Under the pieces are notes generated by a model that had not been told where the DNA came from, did no database searches, and saw only the letters and a list, made by a program, of their open reading frames with translations. Of a stretch of DNA of 5,173 nt, positions 1 to 5,173 are shown piece by piece. Made by a program: the position numbers and the translations under genes. Every line of letters begins with the position of its first letter. The stretch's first letter is position 1. The stretch covers positions 1 through 5,173 of the forward strand of contig JACZXM010000266.1 in assembly GCA_022571615.1 (NCBI GenBank), written 5' to 3'. The DNA is from Acidobacteriota bacterium (lineage in GTDB: Bacteria; Acidobacteriota; UBA890; WLXD01).

Positions 1-390
1 GCGTTCGCGCAGGATCTTGGCCCCGTAAGCCATACAGGCGATCGCCGGCAACTCATCGACCGCCCCGCGGCCCCAGACCTTGCCGTCCTCGAGCTTGCCC
101 TCGAAGGGGTCGAAGCCCCAGGCGTTCGGATCGCCCACTCCGACGCAATCGATGTGGCCGTCCATGAGAATCGTGAGCGGTCCGTTGCCGATGCGGGCGA
201 GAACGTTGCCGAGCTCGTCGAACCGTACCTCGTCGAAGCCGAGACTCTGGAACTCGCGCAGCGCGCGCTCGCAGCGCGGTCCCTCCTGCTTGCTCTCGGC
301 GGGAATGGCGATCATCTCGCGCAGGAAGGTGACGATGTCGTCACGATGGGCGCGGGCGGCCTGTAGAGCCGCGGCCGCGGTGTCGGTCAT
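1..390 (-). CDS. ygeY: YgeY-like M20 family metallohydrolase, N-terminal part (cut by window edge)
   Basis: This is a probable zinc-dependent M20/ArgE/DapE-type amidohydrolase of the YgeY group, whose members sit in selenium-linked purine catabolic clusters and are thought to cleave an amide or carbamoyl bond in the cytoplasm. The 130 codons present run from an ATG at 390 to the window edge with no stop. The first M20 metal motif is visible as MDGHIDCVG, with His79 and Asp81, and the bridging-metal Asp112 is in GRGAVDELP. The region between them (GVGDPNAWGFDPFEGKLEDG) matches the YgeY pattern 'VGIGD..W..DP..GKIEDG'. The catalytic Glu-Glu pair and the C-terminal half lie outside the window. 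The usual D-x-K-G-G after the GRG motif is replaced by D-E-L-P-A, so this is a divergent subgroup. The start is supported by a GGAG five bases upstream. The preceding gene stops only 14 bases before, indicating co-transcription. M20 membership is certain; the YgeY assignment rests on similarity recalled from the family plus its neighbours. Confidence 0.85.
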   Translation of the reverse strand, partial: MTDTAAAALQAARAHRDDIVTFLREMIAIPAESKQEGPRCERALREFQSLGFDEVRFDELGNVLARIGNGPLTILMDGHIDCVGVGDPNAWGFDPFEGKLEDGKVWGRGAVDELPAIACMAYGAKILRER

Positions 391-395
391 GTCGT

Positions 396-399
396 CTCC
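396..399 (-). promoter_or_regulatory. Ribosome binding site of the ygeY-like gene
   Basis: GGAG is followed by a five-base spacer (ACGAC) and the ATG at 390. It lies in the 14-base gap after the stop codon of the PLP enzyme gene and fixes the start of the ygeY-like gene. Confidence 0.7.
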
Positions 400-404
400 G
401 ATGC

Positions 405-1889
405 TCACGCGTGGCCGGGCTCGGCCTGTTTGGCGCGAAGGATCTCGAGCGCACCGCTATCCTGGTTGAAGGCCTCGATCTGTCGATCCCAGGCATCGAG
501 ACTCTCGACCAAATCTTCCCAGAACGCGGGGCTCCAGAGCGCGTCGAGCTCATCGACGCTCTTGCCCTGTTGCTCGACCCAGGTGAAGTACTTGAGGTTG
601 TGGATCCGTTTGCGGTCGGTGAACCGCAGCTCTTGCAGATGGTCGGTGGTGGCTCCGAGCAGATAGCGCTCGAAATCCACGGCGGCATCCAAGGTGGTAT
701 AGGCACCCCGTTCCTGCTCCAGCTCCTCGAGGCGGGTGCGGTACATCTCGACCGAGTCGGTGAACGAGGTGAACAGGATGTCGTCGCCATCGAGCTCGAA
801 GTAGCGCGCTGTCTTGATGGCGGCCAGCAGGTTGCAGATGCTCGAGATGCCCATCAGAGGCAGATCTGCCCGCACGTCCTCGGAAACACCCCGGCGGGCG
901 AGCTCCTCGTCGCCGGCCGGTTCGTTGAACAGGCGCAGCAGCCGCATGGTGGCCTCGTCGTCGATTGCGGCCACCAGATCGGTGTTGCGGGCGTTGTGGA
1001 TCCACGGCACGTGCTTGTCGCCGATTCCCTCGATGCGGTGCGCACCGAACCCGACGCTCAGCAGCGTGGGGCACTGGAGGGCCTCGACGGCGGTGATGCG
1101 TGCGCCGGGGAAATGGCGTTTCAAGTAGTCGCCGGCCGCCAGCGTGCCGGCGGATCCAGTGGCGCTCACCCAGCCCGCCAGGCGGCCGCCGTCGCCGGTG
1201 CGCTTCCAGGCCGACTCCACCGCCGGCCCGGTGACGCCGTAATGCCACAGGTAATTGCCGAACTCGTCGAACTGGTTGAAGATCACCGCCTCGGGCCGGG
1301 TGCGCCGGATCTCCTGGCAGGCGTCGAAGATCTCCTTGACGTTGCTCTCGGACCCCGGCGTGGCGAGAATCTCGGCCCCGATCTCCTCGAGCCAGGCGAA
1401 GCGCTCGCGGCTCATTTCCTCCGGCAGGATGGCGAGCGACTCGCAGCCCAGCAGCGCCGAATCGAAGGCGCCGCCGCGACAGTAGTTGCCGGTCGAGGGC
1501 CACACGGCCTTGTGGGTCGTGGGGTCGAACTCGCCGCTGATCAACCGCGGCACCAGGCAACCGAACGCCGCCCCGACCTTATGGGTTCCGGTCGGGAAGT
1601 GTTTGCCGACCAGGCCGACGATGCGCGCCTCGACTCCCGTGAGCTCCGGCGGTAGCTCCAGCACGTTGACCTCACCGAACAATCCACTCACGGGATCGTT
1701 GTGCCAGCCGATGCGGAACAGGTTGAGCGGGTCGAGCGCCTGCATGTCCACACCGGCCAGCTCCGTAACAACCGTCCGGTCGATCGCGGCCGGATCGCGC
1801 ATTTGCGCAAAGGTCGGAATCAGGATGCCTCGCTCCCGGCACCGCTGCACGGCTCGAGCCCTGATTTCGTCTTTGACGGCGACGGACAC
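405..1889 (-). CDS. PLP-dependent fold-type-II enzyme (ammonia-lyase / cysteine-synthase superfamily), 494 aa
   Basis: This is a cytoplasmic pyridoxal-phosphate enzyme of the tryptophan-synthase-beta/cysteine-synthase superfamily, which carries out beta-elimination or replacement on amino acids. Three landmarks are visible. The Schiff-base lysine is probably Lys104 in PTGTHKVGAAF. The substrate-carboxylate loop is PSTGNYCRGGAF (131-142, the S/T-x-G-N signature). The glycine-rich phosphate loop is SATGSAGTLAAGDYLK (242-257). HRIEGIGDK (284-292) resembles the 'H.I.GIG' segment of cysteine synthases. The last ~130 residues form an acidic, aromatic-rich extension. At 494 residues it is longer than YgeX diaminopropionate ammonia-lyase (about 400 residues), and its lysine and SxGN motifs differ from YgeX. 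Its place between ssnA and ygeY nevertheless suggests the equivalent deaminating step; that role is inference. The start is GTG at 1889, chosen because AGGGAG lies ten bases upstream and no better in-frame start is near. It stops at 405-407, 14 bases before the ygeY-like gene. The 102-base gap upstream, back to ssnA, holds only this ribosome site as far as I can see. Confidence 0.85.
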   Translation of the reverse strand: MSVAVKDEIRARAVQRCRERGILIPTFAQMRDPAAIDRTVVTELAGVDMQALDPLNLFRIGWHNDPVSGLFGEVNVLELPPELTGVEARIVGLVGKHFPTGTHKVGAAFGCLVPRLISGEFDPTTHKAVWPSTGNYCRGGAFDSALLGCESLAILPEEMSRERFAWLEEIGAEILATPGSESNVKEIFDACQEIRRTRPEAVIFNQFDEFGNYLWHYGVTGPAVESAWKRTGDGGRLAGWVSATGSAGTLAAGDYLKRHFPGARITAVEALQCPTLLSVGFGAHRIEGIGDKHVPWIHNARNTDLVAAIDDEATMRLLRLFNEPAGDEELARRGVSEDVRADLPLMGISSICNLLAAIKTARYFELDGDDILFTSFTDSVEMYRTRLEELEQERGAYTTLDAAVDFERYLLGATTDHLQELRFTDRKRIHNLKYFTWVEQQGKSVDELDALWSPAFWEDLVESLDAWDRQIEAFNQDSGALEILRAKQAEPGHA

Positions 1890-1899
1890 GTCAGCATTT

Positions 1900-1905
1900 C
1901 TCCCT
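1900..1905 (-). promoter_or_regulatory. Ribosome binding site of the PLP enzyme gene (supports the GTG start)
   Basis: AGGGAG lies ten bases before the GTG at 1889. An ATG at 1897-1895 is closer to it (two-base spacer) but is out of frame, opening only a 25-codon frame that ends at 1820, so the GTG is the better start for the long gene. Confidence 0.55.
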
Positions 1906-1991
1906 TCCCAAAAACGACCGATTCTACCAGGGTACGGGCGCGTTGGCCTGCGCTCCGACCGTTGTGACCGCCGGAGCTACCACGGCCCCTG

Positions 1992-3353
1992 CTAGCCCAG
2001 ATAGGACGTTCCCCATTGCAGGGCGTGGAAGCGTTCCCACAGGGCCGGAGCGAGCTCCAGGGCCCGCCCGGCGATCGCTGTCGGGTCGAGCGTGGCATGG
2101 GTGTGGTTCTCGAGCAGTATCTTGCCGCGAGCCACGGTGTGGCGGACGGGATACTCGCTGGCGCCGTACACGAAATGGCCGAAGAGATTGGCGGGCTGCA
2201 GCGGGGTGGGCGGAACCGCATCGATGGCGATGAGATCGGCCGGTGCCCCTGGAGTCAGTTTCCCCAACGAGGGTTCGTCAAAGAAGCGCCGGGCGATGCG
2301 GACGTTGGAATGCAACAGGTCCGGCAGCGCGCCGAATCCCGCCATCGGGTCGCGGCGCGCGCCCCGATGCGACAGAAACGCAAAGCGCAGCGAGCGCAGC
2401 ACCGACGAGGACATGCCGTCGGTGCCCAGACCGACCAGGCAACCGCGCTCCACCACTTCCTCGACGTCGAGTCGACCGACGCCGTTGTTGGCGTTGGATT
2501 CCGGATTGTGCAGGATGGTAGCGTCGTGCTCTGCGATTGTGGCGTAGGCCTTGGCATCCAGATGAATGCCGTGCGCGAGCAAGGCGCGCTCATCCAGAAG
2601 GTCAAATCGACACAGGCGCTCCACCGGATCGCAGCCGAAGGCACGTTGGGTCTCTGCCACGTCAACGGGGTCTTCGGCCACGTGGATGTGGCATCCGGCG
2701 CCGGCGGGACGTTCGTTGGCGACGGCTTCCAACGTCTCGTCGCGCAGCGTGAAGCTGGCGTGCAGCCCGAACACACCACGTACGCGGGCGTCGGTGCGGC
2801 GGGCGCGAAGAAAGCGCAGGTTCTCCGCGATCCCGGCTCGAGCATCCTGGGGGCCGTTGCGATCGGTGACCTCGTAGCACAGCAGCGCCGATAGACCGGC
2901 CTGCTCGATGGCACTGGCGATGATGTCGAGGCTACCGTCGATGAACGAGGGCGAGGCGTGGTGGTCGAACACAGTCGTGCACCCGTGGCGAATGCACTCG
3001 GCGGCCGAGATCTCCGCCGACACCCGCACGGTTTCTTCGTCCAGGGCGCGGTCCAGGCGCCACCAGAGCCGATCGAGCACCTCGGCGAAGTTGCGCATCG
3101 GCGTGCCGGGATCGAGCCCGCGCGCCAGCGCCGAGTAGAAGTGATGGTGCACGTTGACCAGACCGGGCAAGATCAGCCCGCCACGCGCGTCGAGCTGCTG
3201 CTCGGCCCGCGGATGTTCACGGCGCACCTCCGCCGCCGGCCCGACGGCGACGATCCGATCCTCCTTCCAGACGACGGCGCCGTCGCTCAACACCTGCGAC
3301 CGCTGTCCGCCGGTGATGACGACCCCGTTGGCGAGAATCCCGTAGCTGCTCAT
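1992..3353 (-). CDS. ssnA: SsnA-type aminohydrolase (amidohydrolase superfamily, selenium-metabolism cluster)
   Basis: This is a metal-dependent deaminase/hydrolase of the ATZ/TRZ-guanine deaminase branch. SsnA proteins accompany ygeY, hyuA and ygfK in purine-degradation clusters; the substrate is not settled. The 453-residue product is close to the roughly 440 expected. Metal and catalytic positions seen are the N-x-H-x-H motif in LPGLVNVHHHFYSALARGL (His69, His71), His224 in CHIHVAEDPVD with Glu227, His261 in LLAHGIHLD, and Asp312 in GLGTDGMSSS. HNPESNANNGVG (282-293) is the expected substrate-side loop. The N-terminal strands (MSSYGILANGVVITGG) and the C-terminal PGAPADLIAID build the flanking beta-sandwich, so the protein looks complete. 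The frame is open upstream to 3494, but the ATG at 3353 matches the family's N-terminus, whereas the longer version would run back inside the previous gene. It begins 25 bases after the amidohydrolase gene stops, so the two are probably co-transcribed. There is no sign of truncation. Confidence 0.9.
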   Translation of the reverse strand: MSSYGILANGVVITGGQRSQVLSDGAVVWKEDRIVAVGPAAEVRREHPRAEQQLDARGGLILPGLVNVHHHFYSALARGLDPGTPMRNFAEVLDRLWWRLDRALDEETVRVSAEISAAECIRHGCTTVFDHHASPSFIDGSLDIIASAIEQAGLSALLCYEVTDRNGPQDARAGIAENLRFLRARRTDARVRGVFGLHASFTLRDETLEAVANERPAGAGCHIHVAEDPVDVAETQRAFGCDPVERLCRFDLLDERALLAHGIHLDAKAYATIAEHDATILHNPESNANNGVGRLDVEEVVERGCLVGLGTDGMSSSVLRSLRFAFLSHRGARRDPMAGFGALPDLLHSNVRIARRFFDEPSLGKLTPGAPADLIAIDAVPPTPLQPANLFGHFVYGASEYPVRHTVARGKILLENHTHATLDPTAIAGRALELAPALWERFHALQWGTSYLG

Positions 3354-3360
3354 GTTCGCA

Positions 3361-3364
3361 CTTC
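3361..3364 (-). promoter_or_regulatory. Weak ribosome binding site of ssnA
   Basis: GAAG lies seven bases before the ATG at 3353, in the 25-base gap after the amidohydrolase stop codon. The match to Shine-Dalgarno is poor, so translation of ssnA may partly depend on coupling to the gene before it. Confidence 0.35.
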
Positions 3365-3378
3365 GGGGGATGCGGCAG

Positions 3379-4902
3379 TCATGGTGCGACGAGGCTTTCG
3401 CGCCGGATCCATTGCCCGTAGCCCGGCGCGTCAAAGAGCTCGGGCCCGTCGTCCTGTCGCTGGTAGACACAACGCCCGCGCACGTACGTCGCATGCACGC
3501 GCCCGGTCAGCTCGCGTCCTTCAAGCGGAGTGTAGCGGTTCAGGTTGTGCAGGCCCTCCGCGTGCACGCTCCAGCGCTGCCGTTCGTGAAAGACGGTCAG
3601 ATCGGCGTCGAATCCGGGTGCGATGCGACCCTTGCGCTTGTCGATGCCAAAGAACCTTGCCGGCGCCGAGGAGGTGATCTCCACCAGGCGATCGAGCGGG
3701 AACCTGCCGGTGCGGACACCGGCCGAGTACAGATAGGGTAGCGACAGCTCCACTCCCGGCACGCCACCGTAGTCGGTCCAGATCGAGCCGGTGTGCTTTT
3801 CCTCTGGCCACTGACCGGCGGCGTGATCGGTGGCGACATAGTCGATTTCGCGCGACGCGAGTCCCGTCCACAACCGATCTCGATCGGCGCCCGATTTCAC
3901 CACCGGGGCGGTCTTGAGCACGGCGCCCTGTTGCGCCAGATCCTGGTCGGTGAAGGCCAGGTACTGCGGGCAGGTTTCGGCCGAGATCGGCAGGCCCTCT
4001 TGGCGCGCCGCGACCAACACGTCGAGAGCGGCCCCGGTGGCCAGGTGGACGATATGCACCCGCGCTTCGGTCTCGCGGCACAGCTCGCACATCGTGGTCA
4101 CCGCCGCGATCTCCGCCGCGGGTGGCCGCGAGGCGGCGTAATCGAGCACCTCGTTGCGACCCTGCGCCTGCAAGCTGGCGGTCAACTCGTGGACCATGCT
4201 CCGGTCCTCGGCGTGGATCCCGACCGGGATCCCCAACTGCCGCGCCTCGCGCAGCACCTTGCCTAGCTGCTCCCGTCCCAGATCGGTGAACGTGTCCATG
4301 CCCGAGAGCATGTACAGCTTGATCGAGGCTACCCCGGCTTCCACCAGATCCGCCAGGTTCCGGCGCCAGTCCGGCTTGACGATGGTGTTGCCCGACACTC
4401 CGCCCCAGAGCATGAAGTCCACGTGCGCCTTGGGCGCGATGATCTGCAGCTTGTGGCGCAGGTTGGCCTCGCTTGTGACCGGCGGCAGCGAGGTGCCAGG
4501 CATGTCGACGATGCAGGTCACGCCCCCGGCCGCCGCCGCTCTGGTGCCGGACTCGAAGTTCTCCCGATGTGTGAACCCGGGATCGTTGAAGTGCACGTGG
4601 CCGTCGATGACACCCGGCAACACCAGCGCGTCGCCCAGGTCGATGAGCACCGCGCCTGCATCCGTCGCGATGCGCCCCGGCCGCTCCACCTCCAGGGCCG
4701 AGACCTGGAAGTCCGGGTTGTCCCCCACAGCCAGCCGGGTCATGGCCAGCCGGTGCCGCGCCGCAGAGAGACTCCTCCCCTGCTTCATCCACGGTTGCCC
4801 CGTCGGCATAATCAGGACCCGCTCAAGCCCCAGGCGAGCCCTGGCCTCCTCGGCGATGAGGAGGTGGCCCATGTGGGTGGGGTCGAACGTGCCGCCCAAC
4901 AA
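3379..4902 (-). CDS. allB: Allantoinase/dihydropyrimidinase-family amidohydrolase with its N-terminus replaced by a NadD fragment
   Basis: From about residue 78 (position 4671) onward this is a cyclic amidohydrolase of the allantoinase, hydantoinase and dihydroorotase group, which opens ureide or pyrimidine rings with a binuclear metal centre. Ligands are seen in order: His102 and His104 (VIDGHVHFNDPG), the carboxylated lysine Lys195 (VASIKLYM), His230 (VGIHAED), His286 (VHIVHLATG) and Asp359 (VATDHAAGQWPEEK). The patterns YAASRPPAAE, ETCPQYL and GGVPGVEL favour allantoinase (AllB), but HyuA/dihydropyrimidinase remains possible, and E. coli has hyuA at this place in the cluster. Residues 1-76 instead match NadD (GGTFDPTHMGHLLIAEEA), so the first 45-50 residues normal for this family, part of the beta-sandwich domain, are missing. 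No ATG starts the frame: the only candidate is TTG at 4902, and an in-frame stop lies at 4933-4935. The catalytic barrel is complete, but folding of the fused protein is doubtful. The stop at 3379-3381 is 25 bases before ssnA. Confidence 0.8.
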   Translation of the reverse strand: MLGGTFDPTHMGHLLIAEEARARLGLERVLIMPTGQPWMKQGRSLSAARHRLAMTRLAVGDNPDFQVSALEVERPGRIATDAGAVLIDLGDALVLPGVIDGHVHFNDPGFTHRENFESGTRAAAAGGVTCIVDMPGTSLPPVTSEANLRHKLQIIAPKAHVDFMLWGGVSGNTIVKPDWRRNLADLVEAGVASIKLYMLSGMDTFTDLGREQLGKVLREARQLGIPVGIHAEDRSMVHELTASLQAQGRNEVLDYAASRPPAAEIAAVTTMCELCRETEARVHIVHLATGAALDVLVAARQEGLPISAETCPQYLAFTDQDLAQQGAVLKTAPVVKSGADRDRLWTGLASREIDYVATDHAAGQWPEEKHTGSIWTDYGGVPGVELSLPYLYSAGVRTGRFPLDRLVEITSSAPARFFGIDKRKGRIAPGFDADLTVFHERQRWSVHAEGLHNLNRYTPLEGRELTGRVHATYVRGRCVYQRQDDGPELFDAPGYGQWIRRESLVAP

Positions 4903-4905
4903 TCC
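4675..4905 (-). pseudogene. nadD: nadD fragment (N-terminal third of nicotinate-nucleotide adenylyltransferase)
   Basis: About 77 codons encode the start of NadD, the enzyme that adenylylates nicotinate mononucleotide in NAD synthesis. The nucleotide-binding signature is plain: LGGTFDPTHMGHL, with the HxGH motif His10-x-Gly12-His13 numbered from the TTG at 4902. It is followed by the family-typical AEEARARLGLERVLIMPTGQ, a GQPWMKQG loop, an 'AARHRLAMTRLAVGDNP' helix and VSALEVERPG. Homology ends at that RPG (about position 4675), where NadD would continue with a PSYT-type sequence and some 110-130 more residues including the C-terminal ISST motif. None of that is present. The 5' end is also damaged: no ATG precedes KIGLLGG, and the DNA becomes AT-rich within a few bases. 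The piece cannot be an active adenylyltransferase. Its G+C content is like that of the genes downstream. Confidence 0.85.
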
Positions 4906-4993
4906 AATCTTCGTAGTGAATGTCTTCTCCGCCTATCAACCTCATTTCCTTTTCAATAGTTCTTGCAGCATATTCGGAGCCTGGTGATTTCAT
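4823..4993 (-). pseudogene. Truncated AT-rich gene start running out of sense at the junction
   Basis: An ATG at 4993 opens a 56-codon frame. Its first ~31 codons, in AT-rich DNA, read like a normal protein N-terminus (MKSPGSEYAARTIEKEMRL, then IGGEDIHYEDWI). After that the frame crosses into nadD DNA out of register and becomes low-complexity Arg/Pro/Gly/His sequence until the stop at 4823-4825. I do not recognise the protein. The most likely reading is the 5' end of a gene from a different genomic context, cut off near position 4900. No clear Shine-Dalgarno precedes the ATG, so the start is tentative. Confidence 0.45.
4897..4912. other. Sharp composition boundary (GC-rich to AT-rich)
   Basis: By hand count, 4861-4900 has 28 G or C in 40 bases, whereas 4901-4920 has 7 in 20 and 4921-5160 has about 84 in 240. 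The change therefore falls within a few bases of 4900, exactly where nadD homology begins and where the AT-rich frame from 4993 loses sense. This marks either a recombination or insertion point or an artificial join. Confidence 0.7.
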
Positions 4994-5028
4994 ATTATCT
5001 TGGGGTTGACTTTCTATGTGCTTAAAAT

Positions 5029-5034
5029 ATTATA
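5029..5034 (-). promoter_or_regulatory. Possible -10 promoter element in the AT-rich gap
   Basis: TATAAT on the minus strand lies 35 bases before the ATG at 4993, in the 55-base gap between the two AT-rich frames. No convincing -35 box was found at the right distance, and such hexamers are common by chance in DNA of this composition. Confidence 0.2.
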
Positions 5035-5048
5035 CAAAGGAAGTTAAA

Positions 5049-5173
5049 TTATACCGTTTTGTTTGTGTTATAGATTTTCAAAAGAGCTTCAACAATATCT
5101 GGAATGTATTTAATCTCTGGTTCTGGGCCAGGATAAACCTTCCCATTTATCACTTTGCTAAATCTAATTGTTT
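5049..5173 (-). CDS. C-terminal end of an unidentified protein (AT-rich, partial)
   Basis: A frame enters from the right edge of the window and reads 40 residues before TAA at 5049-5051. The sequence looks like a genuine protein end: TIRFSKVINGKVYPGPEPE, followed by a predicted amphipathic helix (IPDIVEALLKIY) and a short polar tail. Codon choice is AT-rich (ATA, AAA, ATT, GAA), unlike the genes from 405 to 4900. I do not recognise the family. It is on the same strand as, and 55 bases before, the AT-rich frame at 4993, so the two could have been neighbours in one operon of another genome or genomic island. Confidence 0.55.
   Translation of the reverse strand, partial: TIRFSKVINGKVYPGPEPEIKYIPDIVEALLKIYNTNKTV

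Noticed and set aside
411..1655. A 414-codon open frame on the plus strand opposite the PLP enzyme gene
   Set aside because: It is a mirror of the GC-rich minus-strand gene; the protein has no recognisable domain, while the minus-strand frame has clear PLP motifs.
1820..1897. A 25-codon frame from the ATG at 1897 overlapping the start of the PLP gene
   Set aside because: It sits only two bases after the AGGGAG and codes nothing recognisable; it is most likely a chance ATG, although a role in translational coupling cannot be excluded.
1890..1991. Possible terminator or internal promoter in the 102-base gap between ssnA and the PLP gene
   Set aside because: I found no convincing stem-loop with a T-run and no paired -35/-10 boxes; only the ribosome binding site is supported.
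2016..2894. A 292-codon plus-strand frame opposite ssnA
   Set aside because: Same cause: GC-rich DNA leaves few stops in the antisense frames, and the minus strand encodes an unambiguous SsnA with all metal ligands.
3354..3494. A 47-residue N-terminal extension of SsnA starting at 3494
   Set aside because: It would overlap the end of the amidohydrolase gene, has no family similarity, and the ATG at 3353 gives the expected SsnA N-terminus.
3521..4792. A 423-codon minus-strand frame inside the amidohydrolase gene in another register
   Set aside because: The product is Arg/Gly/Ala-rich low-complexity sequence without motifs; the overlapping frame has the full set of amidohydrolase ligands.
3379..4902. 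A genuine bifunctional NadD-amidohydrolase enzyme
   Set aside because: The NadD part ends before two thirds of its fold and lacks its C-terminal nucleotide-binding motif, so it cannot provide adenylyltransferase activity.

Overview
This is a GC-rich bacterial segment (about 58-70% G+C in the stretches counted near its right end) carrying four genes in a row on the minus strand, transcribed from right to left. It ends in roughly 270 bases of unrelated AT-rich DNA (about 35% G+C). No rRNA, tRNA, CRISPR array or insertion sequence was seen. The combination of genes is typical of the anaerobic purine / urate / allantoin catabolic and 'selenium-metabolism-linked' clusters (hyuA, ssnA, ygeX-like, ygeY) of anaerobic and facultative bacteria. 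The species cannot be read from the sequence. A short NadD-like fragment has a 'GQPWxK'-type loop that I associate with Chloroflexota, but this is weak evidence.

In transcription order the layout is as follows. At 5049-5173 is the C-terminal end of an unidentified AT-rich gene. An ATG at 4993 opens a second AT-rich reading frame, which loses sense near position 4900. At about 4675-4905 lies the N-terminal third of a nicotinate-nucleotide adenylyltransferase (NadD), joined in frame to an allantoinase/dihydropyrimidinase-family amidohydrolase that lacks its own N-terminus (3379-4674). Then come ssnA (1992-3353), a 494-residue PLP-dependent fold-type-II enzyme (405-1889, GTG start) and the first 130 codons of a ygeY-like M20 metallohydrolase (1-390, cut by the window edge).

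The four metabolic genes are separated by 25, 102 and 15 bases or fewer and look like one operon. By family they fit a route that opens a cyclic ureide or purine-derived ring (allantoinase-like), removes an amino group or opens another C-N bond (SsnA), eliminates ammonia from a small amino acid (PLP enzyme) and hydrolyses an amide or carbamoyl group (YgeY). The actual substrates are not known from the sequence. The PLP enzyme sits where ygeX (diaminopropionate ammonia-lyase) is found in the Escherichia coli cluster, but its motifs differ from YgeX.

The most unusual part is the right end. Two junctions about 225 bases apart (near 4900 and 4675) separate AT-rich DNA, a nadD piece and the amidohydrolase. 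Both may be assembly or amplification chimeras, or a real rearrangement; the sequence alone cannot decide. No stretch over 300 bases lacks a gene call.
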